Source: Capsicum annuum
Lineage: Eukaryota > Streptophyta > Magnoliopsida > Solanales > Solanaceae
NCBI RefSeq assembly: GCF_002878395.1
Contig: NC_061114.1
Coordinates: 167,261,937-167,325,936, forward strand
Length of the DNA stretch: 64,000 nt
Direction of reading: 5' to 3'
The notes below the pieces were generated by a model. It was not told the origin of the DNA and did no database searches. It saw nothing but the letters and a program-made list of their open reading frames with translations. This document shows positions 32,541-43,939 of the stretch, piece after piece. The position numbers and the translations under genes are program-made. Every line of letters starts with the position of its first letter. Position 1 is the stretch's first letter.

Positions 32541-33614
32541 GCTGACCACTATTGGTACCTCGCTGACGCAACTCCTTACCCCTCTATGCTAGAACTCTGC
32601 ACTCTCACATCCTATGGGTTTGCTTGCCACACCCAAAGCATACATCACTTTATTCCATACATACACCTAGATGATTCTTACCACACTCTTTGCAAAGCAA
32701 ATAAGTAAGACCTCTATTTTCACTACCCTGGTCCTTAGAGCCTAGCGCTCCATCATAACAGTCATTTTTAGACTTAGGTGCTGGTACACTAGCTGTGGAT
32801 ACAGCTGGGACTAAATATTTTTGACTATGATGAGAATGGTTACCACCCTGTGAATTAGGTTGAGCAAAGCTGAAACTACCTGTCCTTGCTGTCTTACTCT
32901 GTCTCTCTCTTATCCTAATCTTCTGCTCCTCTACCTGTTGAGCATATGTCATAAGCCTGGCTAAAGTCATATCACTATTCAACATGGCAGATCTACACTC
33001 GTTTACCACACTATTATTCACCCCTGACACAAACTTACTCATCTTAGCTCTACCGTCTGCAACCACATGAGGGGCATATCTAGCTAATTGAGTAAACTTG
33101 AGAGAATACTCCTTTACCGTCAAACTGCTCTGCCTGAGGTTGATGAACTCTAGAAACTTAGCTTCTCTAAGCTCTAGCAGAAAGAATCTATCAAGGAAAG
33201 CGGAGGTAAACTCCTCCCACTCTATAGGGCCTGCATCATCTAACCTTTCTGACTTCCACTACTTATACTAAATATGAGTAACATCCTATAATTGGTATGA
33301 GGCTAACTCATCCCTCTGAACAGTAGTAACCCCCATAACATCTGTCACCTTCTAATCCTAATCTAGGAATTCCTGTGGGTCCTTATCTGCCCTGTGAAGG
33401 AAGGAGGATTCATTCGGGTAAAGTCCCAAGTTCTAGCTGCAGCTGAATTGGCCACTGGGTTGGCCGAAACGATAGCCTGTCGTTCATTCTGGGCAGCGAC
33501 TGACTGAGTAAGAGTGGTGAATACAGCCCTGAACTCCTCTTGAGAAACATGATCTCCCAAAGGTTCTTCGGGCTGAGGGGCTGAATGATTCACATTTCTT
33601 CTTTTAAGAGGCAT
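32541..33614 (-). pseudogene. gag: gag remnant of the gag-only element
   Basis: Reading from 33614, MPLKRRNVNHSAPQPEEPLG opens the protein. WDFTRMNPPSFTG (about 33420-33380) is the usual Gag N-terminal motif. The capsid part SLTVKEYSLKFTQLARYAP (about 33130-33070) continues through SKFVSGVNNSVVNECRSAML and ARLMTYAQQVEEQK. A nucleocapsid end with CKECGKNHLGVC (about 32690-32655) and, after a stop, CFGCGKQTH (about 32625) gives two CCHC-type zinc knuckles. Stops and frame changes lie between 33363 and 33123 and at 32650. It is Tekay-like, and no protease follows. Confidence 0.88.
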
Positions 33615-33807
33615 ATCTGTAAAAGAAAGGGAGAAGTGAATTAGACTGAGATTATGCTCACTGGTATGACATGAATACTGAAAGAAGGGAAATTATTCCC
33701 AAAACATCTCATAGCCTCCTGCACATAAGTGTGGTGCACATCACACGCATGTACAAGACTCTACTAGATGCGACATTCACACTTCCTAGGACTCTATTAA
33801 ACCTTAG

Positions 33808-33819
33808 GCTTTGATACCA
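33808..33819 (-). other. Met-tRNA primer-binding site of the gag-only element
   Basis: gctttgatacca is the complement of tggtatcaaagc, one base from the canonical site and four bases inside the LTR. Confidence 0.85.
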
Positions 33820-33823
33820 AGTT

Positions 33824-36800
33824 TGTAACACCCTGATTTTATGAACCAAAATTCTACACAATGCTCATGACCCCGAAGGACCACAAGCTAACCCATGACT
33901 AATATCTACACTTGTATACTACATAATATATCATAAAATGTGGAAACATAAACATGAAAGGCCATAAGGTTTGAACTAAATAAATGTCTGATAACAAAAT
34001 GTCTGAAAAAGGTATAACAATATCAAAACAAGTCATAAATATTTAAAATAATGATATCTGAATATCTAATCTGACATTTAGTCTGAAAGCCTCTAACTGA
34101 ACTGAATAAGGAGTTGAAGGAACATGTCTCCAACTAACTCCATCTAGCAACTAAATAGTAAATATAGAAATAATTATATCATCCTCGAATGAGAAGGACT
34201 CACTGAAAACTCTAAACACTAGAATGCTACTGCTAATCTGGAGCTCGTGCCTCTTAATCTATGGTGTAACATAAGAGAAAGCACCATAGCGCAAATGCGT
34301 CAGTACGTCTAAATGTACGGAGTATACGAGTGAGGTAGGCTAAATGCAAAGGGTTATATGCATGAACAATGCTGACTAATATGAATGTGAGAATACATAC
34401 ATGTATACATAACTGTAACTGAACTCGTGGAGATACAAACTACTGAGTCTAAATAATAACAACATGACTGTACTGATACTGATATACTAAATAGATGAAT
34501 GACTATTTTTGACAGTTGGAATTATGAAGAAATGGTTTGGTTGACTGTGCCTGATAGTCTGAAGCTAAATACTGATATCATGAATTCAGATAATTGATAT
34601 GAGTGATACATGAGTTCAAAAAACTGATATAACTCATAAAACTGTGATGATCGGCCTAACCAATGTAACTGATACTGAGCGACTGTATCTGATAGTCTAA
34701 GTTTTGATGGAACTGTATGAGTTCCGTTCTACTTGGAGTAACTAAATTTGAGATCAGTCCTATTAACCGGGTGATCATGAGCATACTAATAATAAGGATG
34801 ATTTGACTTAGTCTGAGATCAGTCCTATTTAGCGGGTGATCTTTAAGTCTAATGATTCTGATACTGATTAATCATAGTTAAAATTAGTCCTAGCTGATGG
34901 GTGATCTTGAATTTATTTATAATGATAAGCATTGAATGTATCTAACAGTACTGAATCTGTACTACTGAACTAAGTTGACTGTATCTGACAGTCCTGAATC
35001 TATAACTGAAACTATGGGATGTGTTCATCTGAACGACATGCCCCAAGGTAAGCTGACTAGGGTCCAATCTCTTCCCTGACTGGAAGGGTGTCAGTACCAC
35101 GCCACTAGTATAGAAATCTGCTGTGGAGTCAGTCCTAATCTAGCAGTGACTCCTGGGATCAGTCCTATACATGTAAATATGATAACGGGTGATCCCTGAG
35201 TATGTTAGTCCTATCTAATGGGTGAAATCTCGTACCTAAGCTAGCAACGTAGTTTTGGAACTTAGGGATTACTTCTAGGGATCTCAGTCCTATTCTAGCA
35301 GGTGAGCCCCCATCCCTAAGTTCTCTCGGTGCTGAATACTACTCCTATCTGAAAAACACTGAACTAAATTACTAGGCTGAACTGAATAACTGAACTGAAC
35401 TAATTAGCTAAACTGATACTAATTAACTAGACTGATACTAGTGGTATTATTTAGCGAAGCTAAGACAAAGTTTACTGGATTTCGATGACTGATGCAATGT
35501 ACTGTGTTTTGAGGATTGGCTGAGAGTACTGAAGTTACTAAGATTGACTTTGAGTACTGAGGTTACAGATATTAATGAGTACGAGATCACTGAGATTACC
35601 GAACTACTAAGATTATTGAGGTTACTGGATTATTCTTGAGTCACATGACTGACTGAATTCTATAGATCATGGCTTGGCTGAGAGTGTCGTGATAGCATGA
35701 CATAGCTCTAGGCACACAGCTATATTTTCGGGTATGAATAACCACAGGACTCAATGGAAGGAAACTGACACAACATGACTGACTTGATCATAAGATCGGA
35801 GTTCATAATTCACATTAACATAAATAGAGGATATTATACATCATGTAGTTCCTCAAAATATTAAGCATGGTAGGGAGTGCATAGCTATATCTCATGTGCA
35901 TATTGTATATCTCCATTATCATACATGCTTCATACCACAACAATAGCAACACATGAAAAGCATGGAATTTATATTAAAGTATATAGGTAACATGGACTTG
36001 TCATTTCGACATCATGGAACCATATAAACATAAATTTCTTGCATCCTAAGCATTTTATCAAACACGTTGCACGCAATCTTTAAGGCATAGGTTTGTTTCA
36101 TAATTTGTACCATTTTACACTATCTAAGTTTCATAGTTTTCAACTAACAAGCATATATATTCCATGAAAACACCGCTAGATATCATCTTGAAACTTAAAA
36201 AACAATCATCAACATGTACATACTCATATCACCACAAAAAGTTTACAAAATAATATTTAAAACATGGTTCTTGAGCTCTATGAACGGATTGAATCCATAG
36301 ATGAACACTACACATACCTTAGAAAGGAAACGTTGATGATTTTGCTGGAGAGTTCTTGGATTGGGAAACTTAATTCTTGATTATCTTGAAAAAAGGCTTG
36401 AATCTTGATTTTGAGAGATGAGTTTGAGAGATGAGTTTGATCGAAACCCTAATCTTGGGGTTAAGAGCGTAAGAGAGGGTTTTTAAGATGCTTAATTGAA
36501 GGAAAATGTGAAAAATTATGCCTCTTTAGGGTTATAAGTCGTGGCAAGTGAAGGAAAAAGATCAAAATACCCTTATGAAATAAATTCCCAGTTGCTGAAA
36601 ATAATATATGATGACATTTGTGACAAGGCATCAAAAATGTGGTAAGCAGTCAAAAATTTCGTCACACAGAAGATGGATTCTTCCTAAGCCTGATGACATT
36701 TGTGACATAGCGTCAAAAATGTTGTAAGCTGTCAAAAATGTCATCAGACAGAGCTGGATTCCACCTAAGGCTGACGACATTTGTGACAAGGTGTCAAAAA

Positions 36801-37347
36801 TGTGGTAAGCCTTCAAAAATGTCATCACGCAGAAGCTGGATTCTGCCTAAGGCTGACAACATTTGTGACATAGCATCAAAAATATGGTAAGCTACCATGA
36901 ATTTCATCACTTAGGAGCTGGTTTCTGCCTATGGATAACGACCTTCATGATAGGGCGTCACAAATGTGGTAAGCTACCACGAATATCGTCACACTGTTTC
37001 TAGCCTGACATGCTGGAGTAAAATAGGAATTACTCTTTGCTCCGATATCGGATTTAGGCAATATTGGTATAGTTGGAAAGATAATTAAATTATCTATCTG
37101 CTTATACATCATGAGATCAAAAATTCCAAATATTATGAGAGATATGCTCATTTGAAGTTGACTATACCAATATCCTTCTCAAGAATTCAATCGGTAAGGA
37201 ATGTTTTGATTCGTCTGATAGCTGGGAGTTATTTGAAGCCTTAATATACATCTAAATTATTCATTAAACTATAAAATAACCATGATGTACTATGCATGAG
37301 CTTGGTACATGGCTATAACATTGGTTTGGATTTTTTGGGGTATTACA
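33824..37347 (-). repeat. 5' LTR of the gag-only element
   Basis: About 3524 bp, from tgtaacaccctg to gggtattaca, co-linear with 28028-31522. It contains the 82-bp array again at about 36607-37010, more eroded. The minus-strand open frames at 36631-37151 are translations of that array and not genes. Confidence 0.92.
36607..37010 (-). repeat. 82-bp tandem repeat array, second copy
   Basis: Units start near 36607, 36689, 36770, 36852 and 36933, about 82 bases apart. They match the array at 30781-31190 but have lost more of the TGACGAC stems (for example gatgacattt and ctgacaacattt). Confidence 0.88.
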
Positions 37348-37938
37348 ATGAGCTTACAAAAGGGCCCATAAAGTCGATGCCCCAAACGTCAAACAATTCT
37401 ACTTCAAGCATCTTCGTCAAAGGCATCTCATGCCTCTTAGAGATTGACCCCTACCTCTGGAATTGGTTACACTTTATTACAAACTCGTGAGAATCCTTGA
37501 ATAATGTTGGCAAATAGTAGACACTATGCAACACCTTTCTAGCCTTTCGATCACTTGCATAGTGAACTCCAACTGGTGAAGCATGAAAAGCTTCCAATAT
37601 GCATAATACATCCACTTCTAGCACACATCTACTTATAATATTTTTAGCACATTTCCAAAAAACATACGGCTCATCCCAGAAGCAGCGTGTCAGATTATGG
37701 AGGAATTTCTTTCTTTGATGGAAAAGAAGATTTTCGGGAATATCTTTACTCATAACATAGTTTGCAAAATCAGTGTACCAAGGTATTTTATCCATATAGT
37801 AGACAAGATCTCTTCATCAGGAAATTCATCATCTATCTCCATTTTATTACTAACTGCTTGCTGACCTTCCATCCTAGACAGATGATCTTCAACTTGATTT
37901 TCGCAACCCTTTCTATCTTTGAGTTCAAAGTCAAATTC
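37348..37938 (-). pseudogene. pol: Athila2 integrase, proximal part
   Basis: The open stretch 37451-37795 reads an integrase N-terminal region: WYTDFANYV, FLHNLTRCFWDEPYVFWKC, ASPVGVHYASDRKARKVLHSVYYLPTLF and CNQF, the H-H-C-C zinc-binding region in Athila style. After a stop it continues with [18 protein letters not shown] (about 37410-37355), which contains the first catalytic Asp. It is interrupted at 37348, where the nested element's ATGAG duplication lies, and resumes at 28027. Confidence 0.85.
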
Positions 37939-38391
37939 TTAGAGAAGCAACATCCATCTAATCATCTTTGTTTTGGAATCCTTCTTATACATTGAATATC
38001 TCAAGAATGTGTGGTCAGTGTGGACCACCACCTTTGTCCCTAGCAGATAAGCCCTGAATTTCTTAAAAGCATAAACTACATCAAGTAGCTCCTGTTCGGT
38101 GATGGTGTAGTTCTTTTGAGATTCATTCAGTGCTTTGCTGGCATAATAAATTAGATGAAATAATTTGTCCTTCTTTGGTCCTAACACAAATCCAAGGGCA
38201 ACACCGCATGCATCACACATGATCTCGTCTAGTTTTGACCAGTCCGGTACAATAATGATAGGGGCCTCTACCAGCTTCTTTTTAAGGCATTCAAATGCCT
38301 TCAAGCAGTCATAATCAAAGGAGAACTTAAATTCTTTCTTGAAAAGTTTGCAAAGTTGATTTCCAACCTTCGAGAAATACCTTATAAACCT
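37939..38391 (-). pseudogene. pol: Athila2 RNase H
   Basis: The open stretch 37939-38304 gives a largely intact Ty3/gypsy RNase H: FECLKKKLVEAPIIIVPDWS, DEIMCDACGVALGFVLG (first catalytic Asp), YYASKALNESQKNYTITEQEL (catalytic Glu), FRAYLLGTKVVVHTDHTFLRY (THTDH-type motif). It digests the RNA strand of the hybrid during reverse transcription. It lies directly downstream of RT; a stop and frame change separate them near 38390. Confidence 0.88.
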
Positions 38392-39240
38392 CTAGTAAAA
38401 GCCAGCATGTCCAAGAAAACTATGTACTTCCTTCACTGAAATGGGAGGTGGTAGCTTCTCAATAACCTCTACCTTGGCTTGATCTATCTCTATCCCTTTT
38501 TCTGAAATTTTGTGCCCGAGAACAGTGCTATTCTTCACCATAATGTGGCATTTTTTCCAATTAAGAACCAAATAGAATTCCACACATCGTTGCAAGGCCA
38601 TACTCAGGTTGACCAAACACAGCTCAAATAAATCTCCTACCACCAAAAAATCATCCATAAACACTTCCAAGGTGTCTTTAACCATATTTGAGAAAATAGA
38701 TATCATACAGCATTGAAAGGTGGCAGGTGCATTACATAACCCAAACGGCATCCGCTTGAATTCGAAAGTCCATACGAGCATGTAAATGTTGTCTTATCCT
38801 GATCTTCAGGAGCAATATAGATCTAATTTTACCCAGAATAACCATCAAAGAAGCAATACCATCCCCTTTCTTCCAATCGATTAAGCATTTGATCCATAAA
38901 GGGTATCGGGAAGTGGTCTTTCAAAGATCATGAGTTTATTTTGTGGTAGTCCATACACACTTTCTACTCGGTCACAGGCCTGAGTAGAATAAACTCATTT
39001 TTTTCATTTGTAACAATAGTCATGCCCCCTTTCTTGGGCTCACCAATTTACTGTCAGAAATAGGATAAACTACTCCTGCATACTGTTATTTAATAATTTC
39101 CTTCTTAACTACCTCTTGCATCAGTGGGTTAAGATGACGTTGGTGTTTGATGGTTGGAGTGAAGTCCTCCTCAAGCTATGAATTATGAGTGCAGATGCCA
39201 GGGGAAATGCCAATAATATATACAATACTCCAGCCTATTG
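38392..39240 (-). pseudogene. pol: Athila2 reverse transcriptase
   Basis: The open stretch 38392-38781 carries FEFKRMPFGLCNAPATFQCC, then EVFMDDFLVVGD with the catalytic FMDD box (about 38665-38650), CVEFYLVLNWKKCHIMV, LGHKISEKGIEIDQAKVEVI and PISVKEVHSFLGHAGFY, the full palm to thumb pattern of Athila RT. Upstream (38782-39240) the fingers part is readable only with frame changes. The catalytic aspartates are kept, so the loss of function is due to stops. Confidence 0.9.
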
Positions 39241-39253
39241 CCCTTTTGTACCT

Positions 39254-39649
39254 TTAAAGTCCCGCAATAAGTGCTTCCACATGTTGCTTTCCCAAATCAG
39301 CTACAATAATAATGGGTAATGTATTTCCACTACCCAAAAACACGTACCTTAAATGCCCTGGTAGTTTTTTTAATTCCAACACAGGTAGCTGTTCGATGGA
39401 TGGATTAGCTGGTGGTGTTGGTTGATTAACAAGATCAAGATCTAGCTTCTTAGGAGCATAAGAGTATGAACCTATTCCTAACAATGCATAAACAGTCTCT
39501 TCGTAATCCTCAATGCCTTTACGATCAAAACTCATCAGTACTGCAGTTAAAGGTCCGACAATAATTTTATCATCTATTGACACCTCCTTCTCATCCTCTT
39601 AATATAGATTACCAATTAAGAACACACTTATTTCTTTATGCTGGTTTAT
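39254..39649 (-). pseudogene. pol: Athila2 protease-RT linker
   Basis: The open stretch 39254-39583 (109 residues) contains DYEETVYALLGIGSYSYAPK, LDLDLVNQPTPPANPSIEQL and LELKKLPGHLRYVFLGSGNT, the linker typical of Athila polyproteins between protease and RT. No catalytic role is known. Athila1 lacks this segment. Confidence 0.8.
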
Positions 39650-40019
39650 TGGTTTGCACAGATCAAATCACACCACTCCATCATTCAACCTGAATAAGAG
39701 CTCATTAGCTCGCAAATCAATCAGCACACTTCCAGTTATGAGGAAAGGTCGACCCAAGATTATGGGCACCTCAAAGTCCACCTCACAATCCAGAATCATA
39801 AAATATACAAAAAATATGAAGCTCGACACTTTCACCAGCACATCATACAAAATACCAATAGGTCATTTTATCAACATGTCCGCCATCATATGTTGTATAT
39901 TGGTGGGTGTGGGATCGCCCAAACCCAGTTTTTTATAGATAACTAGCTGCCCCAGATTGATGCTTTCTCCCAGATCACATAAGGCCTTAGCAAATTCTAG
40001 AGACCCAATAGTACAAGGA
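39650..40019 (-). pseudogene. pro: Athila2 protease
   Basis: On the minus strand a segment like [13 protein letters not shown] (about 40000-39960) holds the catalytic Asp of the retropepsin loop, here D-L-G-E-S. The tail at 39850-39668 reads [33 protein letters not shown] and [19 protein letters not shown], ending the protease. Compared with Athila1 it keeps Gly after the Asp, but the next residue is changed from Ala to Glu. Frame is lost between the two halves. Confidence 0.82.
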
Positions 40020-42052
40020 ATAGTGAATACTCCTAGGTCTGCTTTTTTTTACACCAAGACCTTATAGAAATAGCACTACAATGATGGATGTTATCCACTG
40101 GTTCATAGCTCACCGCTCTTTTCTTTATCACAAGATCCTTCATAAATTTAGCATATCCAGGCATTTTTCCAAGTTTCTCAACCAAAGGCACATTCACTGT
40201 TAGTTGCTTCAACATTGCCATGAATTTACTAAACTTCGTATCGTCGGCCTTCTTTTTCAATCTCCGAGGAAAGGGAGGTGGTGGTTTTGGGAGAGTATTC
40301 ACCACTACTTCCTTTTCCTTCTCTTTCCCTTATTCTAACTTATCAACCTATTTATGATTGGAAGGGATACCAATGCCATCCAGCCTCTCCGACTCCACTA
40401 GATTACCTTTTTCAAGCTCAATATTTTTTTGGATCACCTCATCATTAACAACTTTCCCCAACGAAGGGCCTGATAAAACCTTACCACTCCATATGGTAAT
40501 AGCCATGCATGAAAGATCATTCTGAGGGTCCTAAATTGTATCACTTGGTAGCTACTTTTTCTCTAATTCAATATTGCAGAAAGTTGGCTCATTTGTTGTT
40601 CTAACTATTTGATCGAAGCAAAGTACGAGTTTACCAACTGACTCATATAAGATAAATCAGTTTTCATGGTAGTCACCCCAGAGTTTCTAGCCTCAACTCC
40701 CTTTAACAATTACTCTATCATGTCCTCCATGGACATCTTCCCAAAGCTCGTTGCCACATTATTTCTACTTCCGGGAGGAACATACAGCCCACTTTTATCA
40801 TTCTTGCTCTTGCAGTTTCCTTAATCTCGATCCTTATATCCAGCCTTGACATAATAAGTCCGACATTTATTTCCTTTTCTATTGCCTTAGAAACCCCCCT
40901 AGTTATTCAAATAGTTGGCTTCTTCTTTCGAATCAAAATCATTTTTACCTTGTGATGCAACAGCTTTTACTTTTTCAGTGTTTCCAGATAATAAGTGCTT
41001 GGTTAGTAAATCCATCTGCATCTTCAAATGATCCATGTCTTGATCACGCTCCTCGTATCTCCTATATTGTTCTGTAATCATACCAACAGACACGATGGGG
41101 GTTGTAATAGTAGAATCTCTGGTATGCTAAGCCCTACTCTGTTTGGTCATTTTTTCTAGCATTTTTGATGCTTCTGGGAATGTGATATCAACAAACAAAC
41201 CACTAGCAGCATTATCTACTATCAGTTTTATCACAGAATTGAGAGCCCTGTATAGAGTTTCCATCAAATGTATGTTCGTCATGTGGTGGTTTGGACACAG
41301 CCTCAACTTCTTCTTAAACCTTTCCTAGGTCTCATAAAGGGCTTGGATTGGGAGTTTTCTAAAATTAATAATCTCATCCCTCAACTGCACCCTCCTAGAA
41401 GGTGGAAAGAACCTTTCTAGGAAATCTTCTTTCAATTGTCTCTAGTAGGTTATCAAATCGAGCATCAGCTCATTTAGCCAGAGTGTCCAGACAGAGATAA
41501 TAGAAATAATCTCAAATGGATAGCATTTTGACCCACTCTTAGGTTATAAAAATATTTTCAAATGGTGATAAAGTTCACCAAATGCATGTTAGGATCATCC
41601 CCAGGAAGGCCACCAAACAACCCTTTAGGTGAAGGAGTTGAGTTATAGTACTTGTAATGTTGAACTTGGCCTTTATTGCTAGAGGTGAGGGAATAATAGA
41701 TCTAGTAGCTCCAGCTCCATCCATTCTATCATCATTCTCATTAGGATCAAATTGTACGGCTCGGCGATTAATTCTCGCCCTAAAAGGATAGTTTTTGTTT
41801 ACCTTTTTGTTCACTGGTGCAACTATCTCCTCTTCATGCCTTCGGTTAACAAGATTTAGAAATTCCTCAGCTCCTAAGTTATCATCATCCGAATTTGGAT
41901 GACGGGCTTGTTAACCATTATTCTGCAGATTAACTTGAGCTCTAGATAAGAAAGCAAGCCTGTTAGCTTCCTATGGGTCTGTCATTCTGCCGATTAGTTG
42001 GGGTTCTAGATTGAACGGTAATAATGTTTCTCCTGAATTTCTAGGTTTTGCA
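40020..42052 (-). pseudogene. gag: Athila2 gag
   Basis: From about 42050 the minus strand carries the same Gag landmarks as Athila1: an N-terminal GETLLPFN-EPQLIGRM piece, an EEFLNL segment, AVQFDPNENDDRMDGAG, KFNITSTITQLLHLKG (41814-41575 open stretch), a capsid middle broken by stops, a segment with RYEERDQDMDHLKMQMDLL (41093-40899), and DDTKFSKFMAMLKQLTVNVP with GYAKFMKDLVIKKRAVSYE (40305-40033) just before protease. It has many stops. The close match to Athila1 shows both belong to one family, Athila2 being the more complete member. Confidence 0.85.
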
Positions 42053-42158
42053 ATACACCAATGTGTGCCCATAACAAACAATAACAAGAAATAAATGTAA
42101 AATTAGAAAACTTGACTAACAATCAATTAGCACACACAAATATAAATTTACAACTGTA

Positions 42159-42177
42159 TTCCCCGACAACGACACCA
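42159..42177 (-). other. Asp-tRNA type primer-binding site of Athila2
   Basis: ttccccgacaacgacacca is the complement of tggtgtcgttgtcggggaa, a decayed form of the tRNA-Asp site. It lies four bases from the LTR, exactly as in Athila1. Confidence 0.85.
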
Positions 42178-42181
42178 TTTT

Positions 42182-43711
42182 TGATAACGCTCAAACTACA
42201 CCTCTCATATGAGAGAGTAAGTTATCATTGTCAAATATATAACCCAACTAGGTTTGGGTGAAATCCCACAAAGAATATGGTATTAATTTGAGTTGTCTGT
42301 GATTCAATCAACTGATAGTTAGCAGTTTCTTATAAATAGGGGTTTTTGAAAGGGTAACAAGTAATTATTTCTCAATTCAGTGTCAGTGTTTTTAATTAAT
42401 ATTATATGGAAAACCAGAGTTGTGTTCACTATAAATGTTGGTATTTGACAAACACTAGTAACGGTTCAAAATTTTTGTGGTAGGTAGGATAAACAGATTA
42501 TCTTTGTCGAAGTAATGTTTAAATGTTCCTCAACCTATTTAGACATTTAGTTACCTAATTATTTCAAACATAGGGAATTTATATTTCATAATAGGATGTT
42601 GTCTCAAGTTAATTAACCTTGTTAGAACGTTAATTATTAAATAAAATTTTGATATTTCTAAGTTCCTGTTGATAATTCACTTCCTACTAGGGTTGATTTC
42701 TTATTTCAAATAAATCACTAGTAGGCATAACCTATCATTCGCAACCAATATACAATATGTAAAACGGAGTAATTATCAAGGAGTTGCTACTACCTTTAGA
42801 ATCTTGAACACCTAGTTACTTTACTAAACCAAACCCATAGATCCCACAACTCGAGTTAAAGGAATTCGCAACTCATAATGTAAAAGGAAACAAGACAATT
42901 TGTATTCATAATTCGATAAATGATAACTTAAAGAATAATGAATATCAACAAGTGTTTATTAGAATAGATCGCTGTAGAAATCCCAAGAAAATTATGATAA
43001 CAATCTCTCAAAATTTAATTGTAAAGTTACAGAGAAAACTAGAGAAAAAAATAGTGTAAGTTCGTTTTAAATCGATGAATGTAGTGAAGTTCAAGATGAA
43101 TGTCAGCCTCCAACAAAACCTAAGAACTTTCCTTAAATACCAAGAGTTAAATTAGGAATAAAATCACAGAATACAATTTTTTCTCGCACAGCTGGCGATG
43201 AAATGTGACGCCTTTTCAGGAGTCTGACGACTTATCAGACATTGTCGTTAGCTCCTCCTCCAACTTTGATGATTTATGCCATAGGATGATGATAACTCCT
43301 GATGGATTATTAGGACTTTGATGAAATATCAAATAATGTTGTCAGTTTTTCACTTCAAATATGATGTATTGCCTTAGGCTGATGGTATTCTCGATGGCTT
43401 ATTAGAATTGTGATGACTTATCTGAGATGTCATCCCACTTCTACTCCAACTTCCTCACACTATTTATAGCTGACGATGACTCTGATAACTTATCACAAAT
43501 CTGAGGACTTATCAGCCAAGTCGTCAACTACACTTTCATGGCCACTTGTTCCAAATTTACGTCTTTTGTTCTTATTGTCATTGGTTTTCTTGCATCTCGA
43601 CTTTCCTACATTATCAAAGAGAAATCAATCAAAAACAACAAAATTTACTTAAGAATTTACAATTGTTTCTAGTTAAAACCCTCGAATATCTTAGCATTAG
43701 TTCGCACATTA
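42182..43711 (-). repeat. Athila2 5' LTR
   Basis: About 1530 bp, starting tgataacgctcaaactacacc (complement of the Athila1 LTR end) and ending cgcacatta (complement of the LTR start). It shares with Athila1 the CGTCA-rich cluster (about 43190-43530). Confidence 0.88.
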
Positions 43712-43939
43712 TGTCTTCAGCCTCTCCTGAATCAACTTAACTTCTTCCATAGCCTCAAACATTGAATCTGGCCCTATCAAAGCAGCTTCATCTTCCTTAA
43801 ACCAAATAATAGGATATCTACATCTCCTTCAATAAAGATCATCAAATGTAGCCATCTAAATTCTGGAGTGATAACCATTGTTATAGGCAAACTCAATCAA
43901 AGGTAAGTGATTATCCCAGCTACCTTTAGAGTCAACAAC
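43712..43939 (-). pseudogene. pol: H integrase, C-terminal part of the core
   Basis: The minus strand reads [20 protein letters not shown], a segment QMATFDDLY, a stop, then RRCRYPIIWFKEDEAALIGP and AMEEVKLIQERLK. This is the region just after the catalytic core in chromovirus integrases. It continues the reading from 53110 after removing the + strand element (43940-53109) and is cut on the left by the Athila2 LTR. The rest of the integrase C-terminus and the chromodomain are missing. Confidence 0.85.
43935..43939. repeat. Target-site duplication ACAAC (left copy)
   Basis: ACAAC precedes the LTR at 43940; ATAAC follows the other LTR at 53110-53114. One transition separates the copies. Confidence 0.8.

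Larger units (their letters stand above)
28028..37347 (-). mobile_element. Gag-only LTR element nested in Athila2 integrase
   Basis: LTRs of about 3.5 kb (28028-31522 and 33824-37347) flank a 2.3-kb interior holding only a gag remnant with a zinc knuckle. There is no pol. The PBS complement (gctttgatacca, 33808-33819) and PPT complement (31523-31541) are in place, and a perfect ATGAG TSD brackets the element. The Gag is Tekay-like. It must have borrowed RT and integrase from a related chromovirus. Confidence 0.92.
27768..43711 (-). mobile_element. Athila2: 3'-truncated Athila-like element
   Basis: Reading right to left: 5' LTR (43711-42182), Asp-tRNA primer site, gag, protease, RT with an FMDDF box, RNase H and integrase. 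The integrase is cut at 37348 by a nested element, resumes at 28027 and ends abruptly near 27768, so the integrase end and the 3' LTR are missing. It is the only element here retaining the full enzymatic set of an Athila, and represents the autonomous type that could have supplied Athila1. All ORFs carry stops. The right end abuts the H integrase at 43712. Confidence 0.85.

Noticed and set aside
36631..37151. Repetitive minus-strand ORFs that look like a repeat protein
   Set aside because: The repetition is the 82-bp DNA array translated; frame and stops are incidental.
37939..38781. Endogenous pararetrovirus RT-RNase H
   Set aside because: An integrase, an Athila-type linker, an LTR and an Asp-tRNA primer site accompany it, and there is no movement-protein or coat-protein domain.
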